Shown piece after piece: positions 57,240 through 64,000 of a DNA stretch of 64,000 bases. The stretch spans positions 62,001 to 126,000 of the forward strand of contig JAIFAC010000135.1 in NCBI GenBank assembly GCA_026545765.1. The letters run 5' to 3'. Source of the DNA: Plantago major (taxonomy: Eukaryota > Streptophyta > Magnoliopsida > Lamiales > Plantaginaceae). How positions within the stretch are numbered: the first letter of the stretch is position 1; each line of letters starts with the position of its first letter. A program made the position numbers and the translations under genes. The notes under the pieces are model-generated. The model was not told where the DNA came from and searched no databases. It saw nothing but the letters and a program-made list of their open reading frames with translations.

Positions 57240-59310
57240 ACCCCTTATTTTTTAAACTTACCAAAATATACCCAAAGGTATATTTTTCGACTGAGTTATG
57301 GACTTTTTCGACTCCCAACAGCTCTATGCCGCGGCAAACTACACGTTGGTCACCCTCATACCGAAATCAGCCACCGCATGCACCATGAAAGAGATGAGGC
57401 CGATCTCATGCTGTTCCACTATCTACAAAATCATCTCGAAAATCCTCACCAAGATCGAGTCGAGTAATCAACTCGAGAGTTGATGAAAGTCAACCGCTTT
57501 CCTACCGCAAGGTCATTCATGATAATATCTTATCGCTAGTGAATCGTTCGAGGTTACGATGTAAAAGGTATTTCTATGCGATGTATGATATGTATGGATT
57601 TGCGTAAGCTTTTGATACCGTAGAATGGGCCGCATTGCAATCGATTTTGAGGAGTTGGGTTCCCGAGGCGCTTGTTGGTTGGATTATGCGATGTGTCACG
57701 ACAGTCTCCTATCGCTATGCTATTAATGGCACCCCATCGCAGCTTCTTAAAGCTAAGCGAGGCCTCCGACAGGGAGATCCTATATCCCCACTGTTGTTTG
57801 TCATTATGATGGAGTACCTGTATCGTGTTCTTAGTTTGCTAAAGAGAGATCCTGACTTCAACTTCCACCCTCGGTGTGAAGTCTTGGGCATAACGAACTT
57901 ATGCTTTGCCGATGATCTTCTTCTTTTTGCTAGAGGTGATCCCCGTTCTGTTGAGTTGCTCCTCGACCACTTTCACATCTTTTCGGCTTCAACAGGCCTT
58001 GCCGCAAATCCCAGCAAGTGTCAGCTATTTCTCGGTGGTGTTCCTAGATCCGTAAGGGAGGAAATTGTGCACTTGACGGATTCCCACCGGTAACTGCCTA
58101 TTAAGTATCTTGGCGTTCTCCTCTCCACACGCAAGCTCTCTATCCGGGATTGCCAACCTTTGATTGATCGAATAACCTCCAGAATCCGGCATTGGACTTC
58201 TAAACTACTAAGCTATGCAGGTAAATTCCAACTTATCCGTAGTGTTCTCCATGCCATGACTAGCTACTGGTTGCAAATTTTCCCGATGCCCTCTTCTGTC
58301 CTTAAGCGTATTGAATCAATTTTCCGCTCCTTCCTGTGGAGTGGCACAGACGCTATCACCAGAAAATCCCCTATCGCATGGGACAAAGTTTGTGACGAAA
58401 AGAACCAGGGAGGCTTAAATTTGACATCGCTTACTGATTGGAATAAGTGCACCATTGCTAAATTATTATGGAACCTATGCACCAAGGCAGACAAACTGTG
58501 GGTGAAATGGATACACTGCTATTACATAAAAGACCGGGATGCCATGGATATAGTGCTCACCGCGAAATGTTATTGGATAATGAAGGCAATCATGAAGGCG
58601 CGGGATTCGGTGCTCCCATCGCGCATCTGGCCGATGTCCTTGCTGGCCCCAAAGTTCCCCCACCAGATTATTATATAAGGAGATACGAGGTGCTAAGCCA
58701 GAGGTAGGATGGAAAAAGTTTTGGTTTGGAAATAAAGCTCACCACGAGCTATGTTCAGATTGGATGGCACTACATGAAAGATTGGCACTCGACAAAGTTC
58801 AAGATGGATGGAGCAGTGGCATCGACTCATCCCGCCTATTTTGTCCCCAAGTTGAAACTCAACAAGACCTCCTATTTGAATGCCCCTATACTAACCGCAT
58901 TTGGATCCGGTGATGGATGGCTGCAAATAAATCGAACCTCAAGGATGGAATATGGAACTCAACATGATGTGTCGACGCTTGGTAGGAAGCATTGAAATCA
59001 AAGCTCCTCAAATGCATTTGTCAAACTATCTATGCAATATGGATTGAACGGAACAATGTCCTCTTCCAATGTAAACCGCAAACCCTCACCGGAGGACAAG
59101 ATTATTGATGTCGTAATTAATAGAGCTTGGATGGATACCCGCTGAGGGAGCATTGTGCCCAAATGTTAGCTTGATAGAATAGCAATTTTCTATTTGTTTC
59201 TACTAGTCACTTAGATTATACTGGATATTATTGCCTGGATCCTTGGATCGGCGTGTACTTAACATATTGGAAGGAAATAAAAGTTTAATGTTCGTTCCAA
59301 AAATAAAATT
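57240..59310 (+). mobile_element. L1-type LINE, 5'-truncated and inactive
   Basis: The plus strand reads a plant L1 reverse transcriptase: YTLVTLIPKSATACTMKEMR and RPISCCSTIYKIISKIL (57298-57483), AFDTVEW with RSWVPEALVGWIMRC, GLRQGDPISPLLF (about 57764) and the catalytic NLCFADDLLLFARGD (FADD at 57905-57916), then the thumb region RIRHWTSKLLSYAGKFQLIR. A zinc-finger RVT remnant follows (58720-58900). The 5' endonuclease is absent. Several frame changes or stops interrupt it, near 57484, 58093 and 58670. The 3' end is near TTCGTTCCAAAAATAAAA at about 59290-59310. Confidence 0.9.
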
Positions 59311-60070
59311 GCACAAATGATCATTTTATTTGAATTTGAATATTTGAGTACACTCTCTATTACAAATCCTCTGATTCTAGTCTTTCAAAGTGGCAAACTT
59401 GAATATTCAAAGTCTTCGCCTATGATCTTATGACTTCAAAGTCGGAAAACGATGATTCGAGGGCTTTCGCTTAATCTCAATAAAATCGTGATTTTGGGAG
59501 TGATTGTGATGAACGCGACGAACTTCTTGAAAATGGATGAACTCTACGAAGACGCTTCTAAATCGCCAATAAATTCAAATTTTGGTCTTCTTTCAAGGAA
59601 GTTTGGCCTTCCGAAACATTTCTTCGTGGGCTTCTTAGCTTGATCTTGAATCAACGGTGATTTTGTTTTGGATTTGATGAAGAACCTCAAGAACTTTGCT
59701 TGAACTTCTTCAGTATAGCTGGACTTTGATCTTTCGATAACGTTTTTTCAAGGATGCAAGGACTTCTTCTTGGATCAAACGATGACTTATCTTCAGTTTC
59801 CGGATGAACTTCTTGAATGCTTGTTAGAAGTTCAAGGCGGATTTTGAGAGAATGAGAGAGTTCTGGGCTATATTGCTTGTGCTCGCAACTTGTGGTGTGG
59901 AAATGAATGAGGTGCTCCTCTATTTATACTTGTTAGAATAGAATCATTTCCATATATGAAAATAGAAGGATGCATTCTTATTGGCACATTCATATATAGT
60001 CCAATCCATTCATATATAGCTCAATTCACATGGTTTACTTCCATATTAGACATGTACATAATTTAATTTA
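59311..60070 (-). mobile_element. Possible solo LTR or LTR fragment
   Basis: Non-coding sequence with an LTR-like promoter on the minus strand (GTATAAATAGAGGAGCAC near 59920-59940) followed by a leader-like region rich in TTGAAG/CTTCAA words (59390-59800). No borders or target duplications were established. The 63-codon frame at 59452-59643 is not a supported gene. Confidence 0.3.
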
Positions 60071-61240
60071 AATTTATATATTAAAAATAATCTAGCAATT
60101 TTATTTTAGAATTTAATTTAGTAAAAATCAAAAAAATGCTAGAAAATTATATTTTGCTTTCTCATGTATATTTTTAAATGTCAATTTAGAGAAGACGAAT
60201 TATGTTCATCTACAACTATTTATCAACTAAAATTTTCTTTTAACTCACTTTTTTAACTCTATATCAAACATTCTCTAGGTTTGCATGTATTTTTTCTATT
60301 CCGTTGTTGCTTTGTTTGATTCTTGGATTTACATAGCAATAATACACAGTTTTAGCTTCGATGCATTGTTTTATCTATTTATTAGTTATGTTTGTGCATG
60401 CTTACATAATCAATGATTATGAACAACTAAATTTATCGTGAGAAACAGTAGACGTGAATATGCTAGATCAAGATTGTTGTATACCTATGCTCATGTGTAT
60501 ACAAGATTTAAGGAGGATTCACAATTTAATTTGACTATTCTTTTTTAGGGGGCTTTTCTAATAATTCTTCAAAACTATGGTTTATCATCGGTTGATTCAC
60601 AAAGCTGTTAAACTATCAATGTCAAGAATTTTTTAAATCTATAACATGTCATCACAATTCTTTACGTATATATTATTTCAAGATGTTCAAGTGATTGTAA
60701 CTAATTTAGTAGGATATAATAGATTGAGGAACTATTCGTAAATCCTTACATGGCATAGAGATGTAATTCCTTTATCTACGCAATTCACATGGATACCGTA
60801 ATTCTCATGTTTCTATAAACGTATTCTTATACATATTCTTGCTTGTCTATTTATTTACTTGTTTATTTATTTGCTTAAGTTCACGAAAACTATAAAGATA
60901 TTTGTTTACTTGACTAACTCTTTGCAAGTATTTAGTTTTGTTTAAAGTGATTATAATTATTGTTCTAGTATAAGTTCGACACTTGAATCAACTTTCATTA
61001 CACTACGTAACTGTGTGTTTTGGTTAGAATATCTTGGCATATTATAAATTCAAACTGATCATGTTCACTGTAGTAGAAAACTTGAAGGGGCATTACTCCT
61101 AACGACGGTTTTGCTCCACCACTACACACATGTGCTATTTACTTATATTTTAAAGAAATTATTAGAAGTTGGAAAAAAATTAGTTAAGATTATCACGTGA
61201 TAAGAATGAACAAAAAATGCAAGTTAAATGGGCCCAAGTT
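60071..61240. other. No gene seen
   Basis: Very AT-rich DNA between the LTR-like stretch and the second LINE. There is no open frame of note. Confidence 0.45.
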
Positions 61241-63480
61241 AATTTTTTTTTTTTTTTTGGAACGATAGAACTTGTCTTATTACTCCAAAAACAATGTTAG
61301 TACATTTAAGGGCTGGTCAAATCCAAGCCCAACACTAGCTATGTAACAAAAATAACAAAGTAAAACATGCTGCTAATCTATGAATGTCGAAATCAAATCC
61401 AGCTTTCCGACCGCACCGATCCGAATCGCCAGGTAATCGAAATAAATACTTCTTGTTGGTCCCAAGGTTTCATTGAATATGATCGCATTTCTAATCGCCC
61501 ATATGTGATATACCGTTTACCAAAGAAGATTAAACGACAGTTTCATTTAATCCTTTCCTCGCACATAGGCGACACCATCGGAGGAGTTGTTGCCATGTAC
61601 TTAATTGAGGGGTCACCACTTGCATCCAGTTCAAAGCACGTCTCATGATCGTAAATGTAATTGGACATTGAAAGAACAAGTGATCAATGGACTCCATCTG
61701 ATTACAAAACATACACTGTCCATCCGTCTCAATGCCAAACCCTGCGAGTCGATCTTTTGTAGCTAAACGCCTATGCAAGGCCAACCACAGGATAAATCGT
61801 GCCTTCGGGCGAGCTAGGTTCCTAATGATCAAGTCACACCATTCCACCTTCTCCAAATGCCCCCCGGAAAAAACCATCTAGTTTATGAACTCAAATCGCG
61901 CATAACAAGCCTAACCACTCCGGAGAATCCTGAACCCGTTCACGCAATTGGATCATCACTTTTATAATCGAAGAGATACACATCAGAGCCACCCAATGCT
62001 CCACATGTTGAGTCTTGATGTAATCGTGAATCCAAATAACCTATAACGAATCTTCGCTTGATCTTCCATAAAAGCTTGCATATCAAGGCTTTATTCCATT
62101 ATGGAGAGAGATTATGTTCACCCTCCACAACCACGAGGAGCACAAACTTGTTCCCGGAGACTAATGCCTTGCAGTAATTGCCATCTTTTCCGCCCATAGA
62201 AAACTCCGACAAATACGTCAATGTGTTCCAGATTTTGTTTGGAACGGAAAACCCGGAGCCAATAAGTCGAATCGGTGATAACACCGCGGATAAGTCGCCC
62301 TGGCTCAAAGATAACTCAATAGTCTCTGGACCAATGAGAAACCCTCCTACAATCCGTAATAAGTGGTCGTAATGAGATGCCGTTAGTCTCCGTGGGATAA
62401 GGGAACGCCAAGATATCGAATAGGAGAGTGCGAGCAAATCCTTGCAGCAAGGATTCGCCGTCATTGCCGAAACTCCCCGAAGAAGACTTTTGTCTTTGCC
62501 TTCGCTTGAGGCCCGTAGCCTCGAGAAGGCCTCAATCCGTGATATTAGAAGTTGGACCGATCGCATCACCACGAGAGAAGAGCATGAGATCGTCGCAAAA
62601 CACAGGTTAGTAATATGAAGTTGGTCACATTTCGGGTGGAAATTGAAGTCAGGTATATGTCTAAGTTTTGTAAGCATCGATGGAGATATTCCATGACTAG
62701 CACAAACAAGTAAGGGGAGAGCGGATCCCCCTGCCTCAACCCTCGTTGAGCTTTCAATAGCTTCACGGTTCACCATTAATCAAATATCCGAGGACACCGA
62801 CTTCACATGTGTCATAAGCCACCAAAAATAGCTCCTAAAGCCAAGTTCTCGCAAAATAACCTCTAAAGCTCCCCATTCCAACGGGCATAAGCCTTATGTA
62901 AGTCCATCCAGATCATACACCTTGGAAATGCCTTTCCGCCCATATCCTTTACAAGTTCTTGCAAGCAATATGTTATCATGAATGACTTTGCTCGTAGGAA
63001 GGCGATTAATCGTCAACAATGCTATTAATCACCTTACCCAATCGTACAGATATCTTCGAGATGATTTTATAAATGAGTACAAAGCAATAGGTCTCATATC
63101 CTCGACTTTAACCGCTCCGACTCTTCGAATGAGTGTGATCATAGTGCAATTCAAAGGTCGGTATAATGCGCACTGTCAAGAAATCCATTACCGCATCATA
63201 GACATCTCTCCGATCGTATGCCGTGCCTTCTTGAAAATAAAGCATTAAAGCCATCCACTCGAGCTTTTAAATCCCGATGTCTTTCGTGAGTCGATCCACC
63301 TCCGCAGAGAAACCGTCGATCAACCAAAAGGTCTTCATACCCCAACCGCTTCCCATCTCAAGCAATGCATCAATGTCGATCCTTCACCATGAGAGCCCTT
63401 CCAACCAAATTCAATAGAATCCCAAAATTTCGCTTCAAACTCTCTACCCGTAAGTATATTGCCTCCTCCGCCTCCAAAAA
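61241..63480 (-). mobile_element. Second L1-type LINE relic, minus strand
   Basis: A poly(T) run at about 61242-61258 is the poly(A) tail of a minus-strand LINE; TTCTATCGTTCC directly before the tail resembles the end of the LINE at 57.2 kb. The frame at 61530-61877 gives an RVT zinc finger (LARPKARFILWLALHRRLAT, then CMFCNQMESIDHLFFQCP). Reverse transcriptase remnants follow upstream: NFHPKCDQLHITNLCFA (the FADD motif is damaged) near 62600, QRGLRQGDPLSPYLF near 62730, and the region coding for an AFLP-type motif and DL-KAYA near 62880-63010. Many frame changes make it older or more decayed than its neighbour. The 5' endonuclease is missing. Confidence 0.85.
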
Positions 63481-63484
63481 ATTT

Positions 63485-64000
63485 ATTTTTCAATGTTACT
63501 TGTGTCAAATAATTTATTTTCAATGTTACTCATTTCGTTCGCATAACTTCACACATTTTATATTTTTAATAGTCATATACCTTCATACATTATTAAAAGG
63601 AAGGTCACACCTAACAAATAAATAAATTGGAAAATGGCGTAAATGGTACATAACTTATATGGTTTTGACACATACAGTACATGGTTTGGTGGTCATGGCA
63701 AGCTTAGTACATTTGTTTATCAAATATGGCAAATATAGTCCTTTATGCATTATCAGCATGCCATGTAATAAAAAGGAAAAGGTAAAATATATTTTTGCCA
63801 AATGGCATCGCCACATGTGCCAAATTGAAGAAACATGCGGAAAAAAAACATCTACATTGTTGATCATTCTTGTAACCTTGAAGCCTTTTGCTAATAAGAA
63901 TCATTGTTCCTCGTGCATGTAGGCTCGCTCAAAGCGAACCACATAAATTCTCAATTTTAGTACCTTGTCTTTTACATGGTGACAAATATAAATATACAAA
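63485..64000. other. No gene seen
   Basis: AT-rich sequence. The stretch 63524-63640 resembles 33668-33775 (CGCATAACTTCACACATTTT against CGCATAACTTCATACATTTG, then CTTCATACATTA), so a small shared repeat is present. Open frames on both strands are not recognised. Confidence 0.4.

Noticed and set aside
59452-59643. 63-codon open frame
   Set aside because: It lies in LTR-like sequence, and the repeated CTTCAA words explain its openness.

Overview
This window is nuclear DNA of a flowering plant, most likely a eudicot. It is AT-rich, has genes with GT-AG introns, and is dense in plant transposons (Stowaway-like MITEs, Helitron, CACTA, Mutator-like elements, Ty1/copia elements, L1-type LINEs). 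Five host genes can be read. There is no sign of prokaryotic or organellar sequence, and I found no convincing tRNA, rRNA or CRISPR array. The species cannot be named from the sequence.

Layout. 1-10.7 kb is repeat country: a tandem duplication, a MITE, a decayed Helitron replicase/helicase (2.9-5.3 kb), a minisatellite, another MITE and a second tandem duplication. 11.1-16.3 kb (+) is a seven-exon WD40 protein gene. 18.6-20.4 kb (+) is an intact light-dependent protochlorophyllide oxidoreductase (POR) gene. Right behind its poly(A) signal sits a Ty1/copia retroelement (20.5-30.8 kb, minus orientation, target duplication ATTAC). Its left LTR is split by a 4.8 kb CACTA element (target duplication AAA), and the other LTR keeps the empty site. 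32.3-34.7 kb (-) is a TSJT1-like / aluminium-induced protein gene, and 37.4-38.7 kb (-) is a CBSX5-like CBS-domain gene. 39.3-41.8 kb and 42.0-43.5 kb are two Mutator-like elements, each with a perfect 9-bp target duplication; the first holds long TTAGTTTC-based arrays and a telomere-motif palindrome. 48.0-53.8 kb (-) is mitochondrial COX10 (protoheme IX farnesyltransferase). 54.6-63.5 kb holds a probable solo LTR and two L1-type LINE relics facing each other.

The genes do not form a pathway, although POR (chlorophyll) and COX10 (heme A) both act in tetrapyrrole metabolism. From memory, the order POR, TSJT1-like, CBSX5 matches Arabidopsis At4g27440-At4g27450-At4g27460, so this is probably a conserved gene block spread apart by transposons.

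Four of the five host genes carry small deletions that break the frame (eight in all, seven of one base and one of two bases), mostly in short runs of one base. No in-frame nonsense changes were seen, and restoring only those bases gives family-typical lengths and codon-exact exon junctions. This looks more like uncorrected long-read consensus error than gene death. I found no clearly new biological system. The most unusual structures are the TTAGTTTC arrays and palindrome in the first Mutator-like element, and the CACTA element with a duplicated transposase-associated domain but no visible transposase.
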